DNA from: Rhizobium anhuiense
GTDB taxonomy: Bacteria > Pseudomonadota > Alphaproteobacteria > Rhizobiales > Rhizobiaceae
DNA: 64,000 nt
Reading direction: 5' to 3'
Assembly: GCF_003985145.1 (NCBI RefSeq)
Contig: NZ_ML133521.1
Location: 744,001 to 808,000 of the forward strand
Below are positions 25,315 to 34,310 of the stretch, piece by piece (position 1 is the first letter of the stretch; the number at the start of each line of letters is the position of its first letter). The position numbers were made by a program, and so were the translations under genes. The notes under the pieces are model-generated. The model did not search any database and was not told the DNA's origin. It worked only from the letters and a program-made list of their open reading frames with translations.

Positions 25315-26220
25315 ATGTCCTACGAAGTCATCGTCATCGGCGGAAATTTTGCCGGCCTGTCGGCAGCCATGCAGCTTGCCAGGGCGCGGCGGCGCGTGCT
25401 GCTCGTCGACGCCGGCGCGCCGCGCAACCGGTTTTCTGAAGCATCGCATGGTTTCCTCGGCCAGGACGGCCAGACGCCGGCAGCGATCATGCGGGAGGGA
25501 AAACGGCAGCTTTCACTCTATGCGACCATCACCATCCGCGACGGGAAAGTCGTAAGGGCACAGAGGGATGGTGACGCATTCATCGTCGGCACCGAAGACA
25601 GCGGCGAAGAACGAGCCGCGCGCATCGTGCTCGCAACCGGCGTCAGCGACACGCTGCCCGAGATCTCCGGACTGCGGGATCGGTGGGGCCGCTCCGCGCT
25701 GCACTGCCCCTATTGCCACGGTTATGAGGTCAGCGGCGGCAAGCTCGGCGTTCTCGCAAACCATCCGCATTCGGCCCATTCGGCCATGATGATTCCCGAC
25801 TGGGGAGCAACGACCTTTTTCACCCAGGCGCTCTTTGAGCCCGACGAAGAGCAACTGGTGCGGCTGACTGCCCGGGGTGTCCGGATCGAACGCAGCCCTA
25901 TCGTGGAATTGTTGGGCGACAATCCGAAGCTTGAGGCGGTTCGCCTCGCCGATGGCCGCGTCGTGCCGCTGGACGCCGTGTTCGTCGCGCCGAAAACGAC
26001 GATGGCGAGCCCTGTTGCCGAACAGCTCGGCTGCGCCTTCGACGACGGCCCGTTTGGGCCGATCATCCGGATCGCCGATAACAAGGAAACCACCGTCAAG
26101 GGTGTCTTTGCCGCCGGCGATGCGGCAAGCGCCATGCACAACGCCACCCTCGCCTCCGCCTCAGGCGTGCTCGCCGGCGTGCACTGCCATCAATCGCTGG
26201 TCATGCAGTCGGTCGCGTAA
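25315..26220 (+). CDS. NAD(P)/FAD-dependent oxidoreductase, thioredoxin reductase-like
   Basis: A 301-residue flavoprotein with the thioredoxin-reductase layout: FAD-binding GGNFAGLSAAM at 9-19, the redox-pair CPYC (Cys131, Cys134) in HCPYCHGYE, and the second FAD motif GVFAAGDAASA near the C-terminus. The usual NADPH-binding GxGxxA stretch is weak (LGVLANHPHS), so the electron donor is uncertain. The ATG at 25315 has GGAGA ahead. The divergent Rrf2 gene is its likely regulator, a pairing commonly seen for this family. Role: thiol or disulfide redox balance, inferred. Confidence 0.85.
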   Translation: MSYEVIVIGGNFAGLSAAMQLARARRRVLLVDAGAPRNRFSEASHGFLGQDGQTPAAIMREGKRQLSLYATITIRDGKVVRAQRDGDAFIVGTEDSGEERAARIVLATGVSDTLPEISGLRDRWGRSALHCPYCHGYEVSGGKLGVLANHPHSAHSAMMIPDWGATTFFTQALFEPDEEQLVRLTARGVRIERSPIVELLGDNPKLEAVRLADGRVVPLDAVFVAPKTTMASPVAEQLGCAFDDGPFGPIIRIADNKETTVKGVFAAGDAASAMHNATLASASGVLAGVHCHQSLVMQSVA

Positions 26221-26465
26221 GGCAGAAACAGCACGCAGGGTGGAATTTCCCCCAGCAGATCAAGGACCTTCGTCCACCTCGTAATCCTCGCGGTGAAAAT
26301 CTCAACGCGTTAATCATTGCTTTTAAAATAAGGAGCGGATGCAACCCACTTATTGCAATTTCTACGTTTGAATTGTAGCTGTTTTCATCTGAATGACTAT
26401 CAAGCAAGACGATGGTGAGACCGTGGATCACCGTGCTTGCACCAAGCAGAAATGGGGGCATTTCA

Positions 26466-26912
26466 ATGGGTTTTACTGAAGCTGTTCGGACTGTTCTGAA
26501 GCAGAAATACGCAACCTTTTCCGGCAGGGCTTCTCGGTCGGAATATTGGTGGTTCGTGCTGTTTTATGTGTTGGCGCTGTTCCCTACTGCAATTCTGGCG
26601 GGTATCCTCGCCATCCTTTTCAGTGGGGGCTTGGGCGCCGCGTCACCGGCTTCATTTGCCGTGGTCGCCTGGTTGTTGTTTACGCTTGCAATCCTTTTGT
26701 CGGTGATATCCCTGCAGGTGCGCCGGTTCCATGACCGCAACATTTCCGGTTGGTGGTATCTTGCGCTGGTTGTCCTGAGCTTTGTTCCCTATGCCGCTCT
26801 GGTCACAGTCCCGGCGATCATTGTTATTTCCGTGCTTCCGGGCACGGAAGGTCCGAACAAGTTCGGGACGGATCCGCTGCGTCCGGAACGAAGCGCAGAG
26901 GTCTTTGCCTAG
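26466..26912 (+). CDS. DUF805 family membrane protein
   Basis: A 148-residue small membrane protein. It shows the family signature FSGRASRSEYWWFVLF (residues 17-32), three to four membrane segments and RRFHDRNISGWWYL in the middle, then the conserved end GTEGPNKFGTDP. The start is set at 26466 after GGGGGC, since the upstream in-frame codons have no family match. The function of DUF805 proteins is unknown. It stands alone between non-coding stretches of 245 and 218 bases. Confidence 0.86.
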   Translation: MGFTEAVRTVLKQKYATFSGRASRSEYWWFVLFYVLALFPTAILAGILAILFSGGLGAASPASFAVVAWLLFTLAILLSVISLQVRRFHDRNISGWWYLALVVLSFVPYAALVTVPAIIVISVLPGTEGPNKFGTDPLRPERSAEVFA

Positions 26913-27040
26913 AGCATGACCATCCGCAACAGCGGGAGCAAAGGGCAATGAACGGGAGAATGCCGCTTCGTCATCGCCCCATTGGACGGAGTGCGATTGA
27001 GCAGGCGGGTTCGTTTGGCAGTGTCGGAACGACTTGCTAT

Positions 27041-27092
27041 CCCTTCTCCCCAGCGGGGAGAAGGTGGCCCCCAGGGTCGGATGAAGGGGCCG
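27041..27092. repeat. Intergenic palindromic repeat, RIME-like (copy 1)
   Basis: A 10-base-pair perfect stem (CCTTCTCCCC / GGGGAGAAGG, 3-base loop) followed by a second smaller stem (GGCCCC / GGGGCC) with CGGATGAAGGGGCC at the end. The same arrangement occurs inverted at 35376-35409. Such mosaics are known as Rhizobium-specific intergenic mosaic elements. Confidence 0.7.
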
Positions 27093-27130
27093 CACGGTAG
27101 GCGCCAACGATCAGTTTTCCGGAAGGAAGC

Positions 27131-28009
27131 CTACGGCAAGAACAGCACGTTGTACTGATCGAACTCGCCCGGCAGATCCCGCACCTTCATCTCCTCCTCA
27201 CGGTCCTCGAAGAGGACGAGGCAATCCTCGTAGAATCCCGACAGCATTGATACGAAGGCTTTCGTTCCTTCCGGGCCGTAGAAGAGCGGCGTGAACTCCA
27301 TGTAGAGCGGAACGCGGCGGGCAAGCAGCGGTTGCATCGACCGGCAGGCGACCGGCTCGTAACCCTCGATATCCATCCAGACGAGGCCGATCGCGGCCGG
27401 GTCGATCGAAAGGCCGGCAAGGATCTCGGAAACCGGCTTTACCGGCACGCTGATCTTCTTGTCCGTCGGGCTCTGGCGGATGGCGCTGCTCTTGCCGTGA
27501 TTGTTGAGGTTGAGAAAAAAGTCGATCTCGCCTTCGCTCTCGCCGGCGGCGCAATTGACGAGCCGGACCTTCTCCTCCAGCCGGTTCTGGCGAATGTTGA
27601 GGGCAAGCAGCGGGAAATTGCGCGGGTCGGGCTCGATGCTGACGATCTTGTTGTAAGTATCGCTCAACGCGAAATAGACGGTCTGGGTGCCGATGTTGCC
27701 GCCGATCTCCAGCAGCGTCGCATCCTTTCTGAGCAGGCCGCGCTCGCGCAAGATGACGATCAGCCGGTCGACGGCCTCGCGCTCGAAATGGCCCTTCCGG
27801 AAGACCTTGCGGCCGATATAGTCGGCGGGCGAGAAGGTCATCCGATGGTCGCCGGCGTCGACCGTCATCGAGACGACGCGCGGGCCGATATTCTCGATCA
27901 GCAGGCGACGGCCGAAGCGGGTGTCGAAGAAGCGCGAAGCGGCGGCATTGCGCGCCTTGCGCAGGCGACGGCTCCAATATTTGGCGGTCAGCCAGGGCTT
28001 GCCGGGCAT
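27131..28009 (-). CDS. FkbM family methyltransferase
   Basis: A 292-residue SAM-dependent methyltransferase of the FkbM type. Motif I reads LEIGGNIGTQTVYFA, then VSIEPDPRNF with the acidic ribose-binding residue, and VWMDIEGYEP where FkbM proteins carry the conserved DxEGxE. Its start overlaps the last base of the upstream cyclase gene (TGATG), so the two are translationally linked. FkbM enzymes often O-methylate sugars or lipopolysaccharide components; the substrate here is unknown. Confidence 0.85.
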   Translation of the reverse strand: MPGKPWLTAKYWSRRLRKARNAAASRFFDTRFGRRLLIENIGPRVVSMTVDAGDHRMTFSPADYIGRKVFRKGHFEREAVDRLIVILRERGLLRKDATLLEIGGNIGTQTVYFALSDTYNKIVSIEPDPRNFPLLALNIRQNRLEEKVRLVNCAAGESEGEIDFFLNLNNHGKSSAIRQSPTDKKISVPVKPVSEILAGLSIDPAAIGLVWMDIEGYEPVACRSMQPLLARRVPLYMEFTPLFYGPEGTKAFVSMLSGFYEDCLVLFEDREEEMKVRDLPGEFDQYNVLFLP

Positions 28010-29727
28010 CAGTCTTTTCCTTCGAGCGGTTCTGCCGCTTTCTCTCTCGGAATGACGTAGACTTTCAAGGGCAAGGCCCGGCCGCGCACGCTGATTTCAC
28101 GGCTTTCGATGCCGGCGAGATCAGCACCCGAAAGGTTCGCCACCGGCTCGGAGATGACGATCGCCGCTTCGAATTCCTTGGCGGCGGTCTCGAGCCGGCT
28201 CGCCACATTCACGGTATCGCCGATCGCCGTCATGCTGCGCACCCGCCCATATCCCATCGTGCCGACGACGGCCGGGCCGGTGTGAATGCCGATGGCGATG
28301 CGCAGCGGCAGCGCCAGTTCGTCGGCGAGCTCTGCGGCGAGTTTCTCGATCTCGGCGACGATCGCTGCTGCTGCGTTGAGCGCCTGGCGGCAGGCTTCCT
28401 CCGGCGCGGTGTTGAGGCCGAACAGCGCCATGGCGCCGTCGCCGATGAACTTGTCCAGCCGTCCGCCCGCCTGCTCCACTGCCTTGCCGATTATGGCGAA
28501 ATAGCGGTTCAGCAGGAAGACGACGTCGAAGGGCAGGCGGGTTTCCGTCAGCGTGGTGAAATGGCGGATATCGACGAAGAGTACGGCGATCTCGCGCTCG
28601 CGGCCGGGGCTCGTTTCCTGACTGTTGGCGGGAAGAGCGGCCTCGGTCGCCGGCACGAGAAGCGGCGCAACCGCGACGTTGTGGTTCGGACGAAGCTGGC
28701 AGGCGAGCCGGACATCCGGGCCGGCATTGATGCGCCTCAATGTCGTCTGTTCCATCTTGTCGGGGGCCGGAAGGTTTTCGTAATCGCCAAGGATCTGCAC
28801 CCGGCAGGTGGAGCACTGCCCCTTGCCGCCGCAGACGGCATAATGCGGCAAGCCGCCGAGCCGGCTTGCTTCCAGCACCGAGAAGCCGCGCGGCACACGG
28901 ATCACCTCGCCGCCCGGATAATTCACGGCGACCTGGTCAAGCCGCTCCTTCAGCTTGCGCCGGGCGCGGGCGACGACGACGATCAGAAGCGAGGCCGAGA
29001 AGGCGCCGTAGAGCCCGGCACGGATCATGGCGACCTGACGGTGAACTTCCGGATTTGAGATGTAACGGGTGTTGACGCCCTCCTTGTAGGCGCTGATCGT
29101 CATTGCCTGTTGGTAGGATGGGTCGGCGAGCGTTCGGCCCATTTCGACGAAGCCGAGCAACGAAAGCACCGGCACGAGGATCGCAAGCGCCAGCAGAAGG
29201 GGCGCAAAATCCGGATACCAGGGCCGATAGCGCAACCAGAAATGGATGCCGATGCAGCCATGGATCCAGACGGCGACGACAGCGAAGCCCTGCCGCAATC
29301 CGTTCGCCGGATTCCTGATCCAGAGCATGCTGACGACCGCCTCATAGTCATCGATGTAGCCGTAGAACTCGTGGGCGATACGCGTGCCGATGACATGATC
29401 GAGGAGCAGCAGCGGGATCATCAAGCCGAGCACGATCTGCGCCATTTCCCCCTTCGGCATCACGAGGCTGCGTCTGACATAGATGGCGCGCAGCACCAGC
29501 GCGATATGGATGAGGACCGCCGAATAGAAGATGGTCGTCCCCAGAGGATTGCGCCAGATCATCAGGAAAAGATGGGCGGCTTTATCGGCGGCGGAGACCG
29601 AAATCAGGCCGATCGCATGGTTTGACAAATGCAGCAGGACGAAGATGAAAATGACGAGGCCGGAACCGAGCCTCGCCCTTCTGATCGCACGCTCCGAAAA
29701 AATCCCTGTGGCCGAGACCGTCGTCAT
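28009..29727 (-). CDS. Membrane-bound class III cyclase fused to a 2Fe-2S ferredoxin domain
   Basis: A 572-residue three-part protein. Residues 20-250 form about six membrane helices with several His (33, 37, 53, 74, 111, 119, 156, 162) placed like the haem-b ligands of the succinate-dehydrogenase cytochrome fold. Residues 265-355 are a plant-type ferredoxin with all four ligands, Cys299, Cys305, Cys308 and Cys343. Residues 378-560 are a class III cyclase with metal-binding Asp386 (FVDIRHFT) and Asp430 (FIGDGAMALF) and the TAIGDTVNVASRLE transition-state segment. The layout suggests a redox-regulated cyclase. It ends in an overlap with the FkbM gene. Confidence 0.88.
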   Translation of the reverse strand: MTTVSATGIFSERAIRRARLGSGLVIFIFVLLHLSNHAIGLISVSAADKAAHLFLMIWRNPLGTTIFYSAVLIHIALVLRAIYVRRSLVMPKGEMAQIVLGLMIPLLLLDHVIGTRIAHEFYGYIDDYEAVVSMLWIRNPANGLRQGFAVVAVWIHGCIGIHFWLRYRPWYPDFAPLLLALAILVPVLSLLGFVEMGRTLADPSYQQAMTISAYKEGVNTRYISNPEVHRQVAMIRAGLYGAFSASLLIVVVARARRKLKERLDQVAVNYPGGEVIRVPRGFSVLEASRLGGLPHYAVCGGKGQCSTCRVQILGDYENLPAPDKMEQTTLRRINAGPDVRLACQLRPNHNVAVAPLLVPATEAALPANSQETSPGREREIAVLFVDIRHFTTLTETRLPFDVVFLLNRYFAIIGKAVEQAGGRLDKFIGDGAMALFGLNTAPEEACRQALNAAAAIVAEIEKLAAELADELALPLRIAIGIHTGPAVVGTMGYGRVRSMTAIGDTVNVASRLETAAKEFEAAIVISEPVANLSGADLAGIESREISVRGRALPLKVYVIPREKAAEPLEGKD

Positions 29728-29908
29728 TCATTCCCGTTCTTGTCGATGTAACCGCAGGCCCATAGAGATTGAGAAAGAGGCGGAATTGCTTCGATCGCGA
29801 TCACATTCCATATGCTTATGCGCAAGTTTTAATGAAGGGGACAATAGCGGAATTTTTCGTGATAGCACGAGTGCCGGTTGTAAACAGTCTGTCTTATGTG
29901 AGGTGTCA

Positions 29909-31000
29909 ATGCGGGTGGCTTTCTACGCGCCGATGAAATCGCCGAACCATCCGGTGCCGTCAGGCGACCGGCTGATGGCACGGCTGTTGATCCGGGCGCT
30001 GGAACTTGCCGGACACGAGGTCGAGGTCGCTTCCGAATTCCGCGCCTATGCCTCGACACCGGAAGCCGCAGCGGAGCTCGAACCCGCCGTCCACACCGAA
30101 CTGGAGCGGCTGCGGTTGGCATGGAAATCCGCGCCGCGGCCGGATCTCTGGTTCTGCTACCACCCCTATTACAAATCGCCCGATCCCTTCGGGCCTGTCC
30201 TCTCTGCCGAATTCGCCATTCCCTATGTCACCGCCGAAGCCTCCTATGCGGCAAAACGCAACGCGAGCGGCTGGGCCGCGTCGCAGAAGCGCGTGGGCGC
30301 GGCGATCATGCAGGCGGCGGTCAATATCAGCTTCACCGAGCGTGACCAGGCAGGACTTGCCTCCGCCTTTCCGCAGGCGCGCCTTGCTCGTCTGAAACCC
30401 TTCATCGATACGACGCTGTTTGAAACGATTTCGCCGGAGCCCGATCGGCGCCGGCTGATGACGGTCGCGATGATGCGGGCCGGCGACAAGATAGACAGTT
30501 ATGCGATGCTCGCAAAAGCATTGCGGCTGATCGAAGACCGGCCCTGGACGCTTGCCGTCATCGGCGATGGTCCGATGCGCCACGAGGTGCAGGCGCTGTT
30601 TGCCGATCTTCCCGGCCGCGTCGAATGGCTGGGCGAGCGGAATGCCGTCGAGATCGCCGAGTTGCTCGGACGCGGCGGCCTCTATGTCTGGCCCGGTTGC
30701 GGCGAGGCCTATGGCCTTGCCTATCTGGAAGCCCAGGCCGCCGGCCTGCCTATCGTCGCGCAAGAAACGGCGGGCGTGCCCGCGGTGGTCGAGGCTGGCG
30801 TGACCGGCCTGCTGACACCGGATGGCGATGTCGTGGCCTATGCCGGCGCCGTGGCCGCCCTGCTTGACGACAGGCAAAGGCGCGACGCCATGGGGCAGGC
30901 GGCACGGCGCTTCGTGCTCAGGGAGCGTTCGCTTCCCAACGCGGCGCGAGTGTTGAACGGAATTTTGCAGGACAATCTGGGAATGGGAGCGACGGGATGA
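29909..31000 (+). CDS. GT4-type glycosyltransferase
   Basis: A 363-residue GT-B glycosyltransferase. It starts MRVAFYAPMKSPNHPVPSGD, contains the second-domain stretch VAMMRAGDKIDSYAMLAKAL and the donor-binding end GLYVWPGCGEAYGLAYLEAQ followed by GVPAVVEAGVTGLLTP. The ATG at 29909 follows GAGGTG; an open frame extends far upstream but has no family similarity. It overlaps the deacetylase gene by 4 bases (ATGA), so the two products likely act on the same saccharide. Confidence 0.85.
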   Translation: MRVAFYAPMKSPNHPVPSGDRLMARLLIRALELAGHEVEVASEFRAYASTPEAAAELEPAVHTELERLRLAWKSAPRPDLWFCYHPYYKSPDPFGPVLSAEFAIPYVTAEASYAAKRNASGWAASQKRVGAAIMQAAVNISFTERDQAGLASAFPQARLARLKPFIDTTLFETISPEPDRRRLMTVAMMRAGDKIDSYAMLAKALRLIEDRPWTLAVIGDGPMRHEVQALFADLPGRVEWLGERNAVEIAELLGRGGLYVWPGCGEAYGLAYLEAQAAGLPIVAQETAGVPAVVEAGVTGLLTPDGDVVAYAGAVAALLDDRQRRDAMGQAARRFVLRERSLPNAARVLNGILQDNLGMGATG

Positions 31001-31758
31001 CCGACAAGATGGCCTGGGAGCCTCTGCGGCGCGAGCTTGACCGCTGGCAGGCGGCCGGCCGCGTGGCGCGGTTCTGGCTGCGGGATGACGATGCCGTCGA
31101 ACCGACGCCGGCACTGGAGACACTGACGGCGCTCGCGGGCGAAAGCAACGTTCCGCTGACGCTCGCGGTTATTCCCGCCCTGACCGGCGAGGCCTTGGCC
31201 GCGCGCCTAGGGGAGGAAACAGCCATCACGGTTGCGGTGCATGGCTGGTCTCATACGAACCATGCGGGGCCGGAAAAAAAGAAGCAGGAACTCGGCGGCG
31301 AACGCCCGGCGGATGTCCTGCTCGGCGAGTTGCGGGAAGGCTTCCGGCTGTTGCAGCTGTTGCATCCGGCCCGCTTCCTGCCGATGCTGGTGCCGCCTTG
31401 GAACCGGATCGACGCTAGTCTTATCCCGGCGCTGCCGAGCCTCGGATTTACCGCCCTTTCGGTTTATGGGCGGGCAAGGCAGGACGGCCCGGTGCCGCTG
31501 CTCAACACACATGTCGACATCATCGACTGGCACGGCACGCGCGGCGGACGGGGCGAGGCGGAATTGGTGGCCGAACTGGTAGCGGAGCTCCGCGATCGGT
31601 TTGCCGGCAGCGAGGAACCTGTCGGCGTGCTCACTCACCATCTGGTGCACGATGCGGCCGCATGGGACTTCCTGTCGGCCTTGTTTGCAGTGACGGGCCG
31701 GCATCCGGCCGTCCGCTGGTCATCGGCGTCGGAGCTGCTTGAGCATGTCGCGCAATAG
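30997..31758 (+). CDS. Polysaccharide deacetylase family protein
   Basis: A 253-residue protein with a deacetylase-like fold. Features are FWLRDDDAVEPTP near residue 26 (the conserved Asp region), AVHGWSHTNH near residue 82 (metal-binding His-x3-His type HSHTN/H motif) and PMLVPPWNRID near 128, which matches the motif-3 PPW/RPP stretch. The C-terminal HHLVHD supplies a further His. It is coupled to the glycosyltransferase upstream. Family assignment is good; the substrate is unknown. Confidence 0.83.
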   Translation: MTDKMAWEPLRRELDRWQAAGRVARFWLRDDDAVEPTPALETLTALAGESNVPLTLAVIPALTGEALAARLGEETAITVAVHGWSHTNHAGPEKKKQELGGERPADVLLGELREGFRLLQLLHPARFLPMLVPPWNRIDASLIPALPSLGFTALSVYGRARQDGPVPLLNTHVDIIDWHGTRGGRGEAELVAELVAELRDRFAGSEEPVGVLTHHLVHDAAAWDFLSALFAVTGRHPAVRWSSASELLEHVAQ

Positions 31759-31799
31759 TGTGCCGCGGTTTTGCGATAACGACATGCGTAAAAACAAGA

Positions 31800-32696
31800 T
31801 CAGGCGGCGTGAACGCGCCCGAGGAAGTCTCGCATGAGTGCGACGACGTCATCGAGATGCGTCTCGAGCAGCCAGTGGCCGCCGCCCAGCAGATGCAGTT
31901 CGGCATCCGGCAGATCGCGCAGATAGGCTCGCGCCGATCTTTCCGGCATGTAGTGGTCGTTGGGACCCCAGACGATCAAGGTCGCAGGCTGGTATTCCCG
32001 CAGGTATTTCCGGTGTTCCGGAAACCAGGCCCGGTTCTCCTTCAATCCGGCGATCAGGTCGATGGCGATTTCCTTGCGCCGCGGCGTGGTCAGCGACCAA
32101 TGCAGCTTCCAGAGATCGGGCGGGATGGTACCGGCCAGAGCCGGCGGCAGATCGTTGAGGAATTCATCCCTGAAGGTGTCCTCGCTGACCGCTTCCGCCA
32201 GCGCCGTCCTCATCTCCGATAGTGGAAGCGTCCACGTCGCCTCGATATCGGCATACTTGGGTCCGAGGGCATCCTCATAGGGGATGTCGCCATTCTGGAT
32301 GATGAGCGCCACGATGCGCCGAGGCTCTTTGATTGCCAGCCGCGCGCCGATAGGCGACCCGAAATCGTGCAGGTAGAGGACGAAGCGGTCGATATTGACG
32401 GCGTCGATAAAGGCCTGCAGCCAGGCGGCATAACCATCGAAGCTGTAGTCGAAATCGTCAGGCGTGCCGCTATAGCCCGCGCCAGGGAAATCCGGTGCGA
32501 TCAGGCGCCAGCGGTCGGCAAGGCGCGGCATGAGATTGCGAAATTCATAGGACGAGCAGGGGTAACCGTGCGGCAGCAGCAAGACCGGAGCATCCGGCCG
32601 ACCGGCCTCGCGGTAAAAAGTCTCGATGCCTGCGACCGTGATCGAGCGATGCCGGACGAGAGCGGACATCGGGAGGCTTCCGACGCTGCCGCTCAC
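31800..32696 (-). CDS. Alpha/beta hydrolase, epoxide hydrolase/haloalkane dehalogenase-like
   Basis: A 298-residue hydrolase. The oxyanion motif HGYP (43-46) and the nucleophile elbow HDFGSPIG with Asp111 are those of epoxide hydrolases and haloalkane dehalogenases, where Asp replaces Ser. The catalytic His is in GGGHWLLETH near the C-terminus, and the acid residue in VWGPNDHYMP. The GTG at 32696 (GAAGGGG ahead) overlaps the stop of the GFA gene; ATG at 32669 also has a fair GGAAG. Substrate unknown. Confidence 0.82.
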   Translation of the reverse strand: MSGSVGSLPMSALVRHRSITVAGIETFYREAGRPDAPVLLLPHGYPCSSYEFRNLMPRLADRWRLIAPDFPGAGYSGTPDDFDYSFDGYAAWLQAFIDAVNIDRFVLYLHDFGSPIGARLAIKEPRRIVALIIQNGDIPYEDALGPKYADIEATWTLPLSEMRTALAEAVSEDTFRDEFLNDLPPALAGTIPPDLWKLHWSLTTPRRKEIAIDLIAGLKENRAWFPEHRKYLREYQPATLIVWGPNDHYMPERSARAYLRDLPDAELHLLGGGHWLLETHLDDVVALMRDFLGRVHAA

Positions 32697-33067
32697 TTTC
32701 GATCCCCTTCATGCTGCTCGGCGCCCTCTACCGGCCGCAGCCAGGGCTCGCGGCGCTTGATCCAGAGTTCGTAGCACGGCACAAGCGGCGTCGGGGCATC
32801 GGACAGGATACCGAGCTTGATTTCCGCCTCTTCGTCATCGGCGGAAAACAGCCGCGAACCACAGCCGGTGCAGAAATGGCGACCTCGGAACTCGGCGGTT
32901 TCCCCAGAATGTTCGAATTGGCCGGCTGGCCAGATCCCGTAAAAGGTAAAGGCCGAACCGCTTTCTTTCCTGCAGTCGGTGCAATGACAGATCCCGACGC
33001 GCAAAGGTTCGCCGCGAACAGAGATCTGCACCTGCCCGCAAAGGCACTTTCCGGAAAACACGGTCAT
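32693..33067 (-). CDS. GFA family protein (glutathione-dependent formaldehyde-activating enzyme-like)
   Basis: A 124-residue zinc protein of the GFA/CENP-V fold. The cysteines appear in the family pattern: CLCG (residues 8-11), CHCTDC (26-31) and CTGCGSRLF. Most members have unknown roles; the formaldehyde activity is proven for few. The ATG at 33067 has GGGGA 6 bases upstream; a start at 33085 would add 6 residues. It is coupled by overlap to the alpha/beta hydrolase gene. Confidence 0.87.
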   Translation of the reverse strand: MTVFSGKCLCGQVQISVRGEPLRVGICHCTDCRKESGSAFTFYGIWPAGQFEHSGETAEFRGRHFCTGCGSRLFSADDEEAEIKLGILSDAPTPLVPCYELWIKRREPWLRPVEGAEQHEGDRK

Positions 33068-33153
33068 AGCTGGTCCCCGCGTCATGGTTTACCTGCCGGG
33101 AAACGGCCTGATCCAGCATCTGTTCCGTCAGCAGGCTGAGGTTTCGCGGGTTG

Positions 33154-33984
33154 CTAGATCACCACGGTCTGATTGTCGCGGGCGGCAAAGGATTCGGGGA
33201 AGGCGGCCTGCGCCTGCGCTTCCATCTCAGCCAGCTGTTCGTCGGTGCGCGAGGGGGCGTGGTGGAAGAGCGCGAAGCGCTTGGCGCCCGCCATCTTCGC
33301 AAGCTCGGTGCCGTGCTGCCAGGTCGAATGGCCGAAGCCCTTGAAACGCTGCATCTCGTCTTCATTGTAGGTGCAGTCGTAGACGACGAGATCGGCGTCC
33401 TGCATCATCTCCAGTGAGACCGGATCATAAGCGCCCGGAATATGTTCGATGTCATAGACGAGAGCGATCGAACGGCCCTGCCATTCGACGCGGTAGCCGA
33501 TGGCGCCGCCCGGATGGTTCAGCATGAAGGTCTTGATCGCGATGCCTTCGTGGGGGGTCAGAACCTGACCGGGATGGAAGTCGCGGAAGTTCATCGTCGC
33601 CTGACAGATGTCGGTCTTGACGGGAAACCAGGGCGGGCTAATGAACTGATCGACCATTTCCCGCGTGCTCATCTTGCCGTCGAGGTGGCCGGACCAGATG
33701 TTGACGTTGATCGAGGGGTAATAGATCGCCTTGAAGAAGGGCAGGCCGATGATGTGATCATAGTGGCAGTGGCTGAAGAACAGGTCCACGTCGCTGACGC
33801 CGTCGGCGAGCAGCGACAGGCCCGCCTCGCGCAGGCCGGAGCCCGCGTCGAAGATCATCCGATGTTTTCCGCAGCGAATTTCGATGCAGGAAGTGTTACC
33901 GCCGTAGCGATCGAACTCGGGGCCCGACACTGGAATACTGCCACGGACGCCCCAAAATTTTACCTGAAACAGTTCTGTCGTCAT
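33154..33984 (-). CDS. Metallo-beta-lactamase-fold hydrolase
   Basis: A 276-residue MBL-fold hydrolase. Its signature is HCHYDH (near residue 72-77), followed by the downstream ligands in LNHPGGAIGYR, VYDCTYNEDE and GHSTWQHG. The start FWGVRGSIPVSGPEFDRYGGNTSC is typical of the subgroup that includes phosphodiesterase- and RNase-Z-like members. In a window rich in nucleotide cyclases it could act as a cyclic-nucleotide phosphodiesterase, but that is inference only. Confidence 0.85.
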   Translation of the reverse strand: MTTELFQVKFWGVRGSIPVSGPEFDRYGGNTSCIEIRCGKHRMIFDAGSGLREAGLSLLADGVSDVDLFFSHCHYDHIIGLPFFKAIYYPSINVNIWSGHLDGKMSTREMVDQFISPPWFPVKTDICQATMNFRDFHPGQVLTPHEGIAIKTFMLNHPGGAIGYRVEWQGRSIALVYDIEHIPGAYDPVSLEMMQDADLVVYDCTYNEDEMQRFKGFGHSTWQHGTELAKMAGAKRFALFHHAPSRTDEQLAEMEAQAQAAFPESFAARDNQTVVI

Positions 33985-34310
33985 CGTTCTTCAAACCGGC
34001 CTTCCCGCGTCGCCATCGTAGTCATTGTTTATCCCGATGCGAAGCAGTAGAATTCCACGGGTTTGCCTGCGCCCCCTTTCATTCTCCTAACCGCTAGCGG
34101 AAGAAGAAGTAGATTTTCCTAAGCAATCGGCTTTCGCTTCGGAAAGCAAGCCGGTTTGGTTGGTTTTCGGTAAACGGGCTGCTGGGGCGGGGCGTTTTCC
34201 GCAAGTCATGCCTATTAGATGGTTGCGCGCGATTGAAAAAACAATTGCTGCCTCCTCAGGCCCAGATCCACCGCATGCCTTTGTCAAGATCGTGGCACGC
34301 CAGCGCGGCG
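33985..34310. other. Intergenic region without a recognisable gene
   Basis: A 326-base stretch between the MBL gene start and the pcaB stop. It should hold the promoter of the MBL gene. A minus-strand open frame runs through it into pcaB but has no start signal or family match. Nothing else was recognised. Confidence 0.5.
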
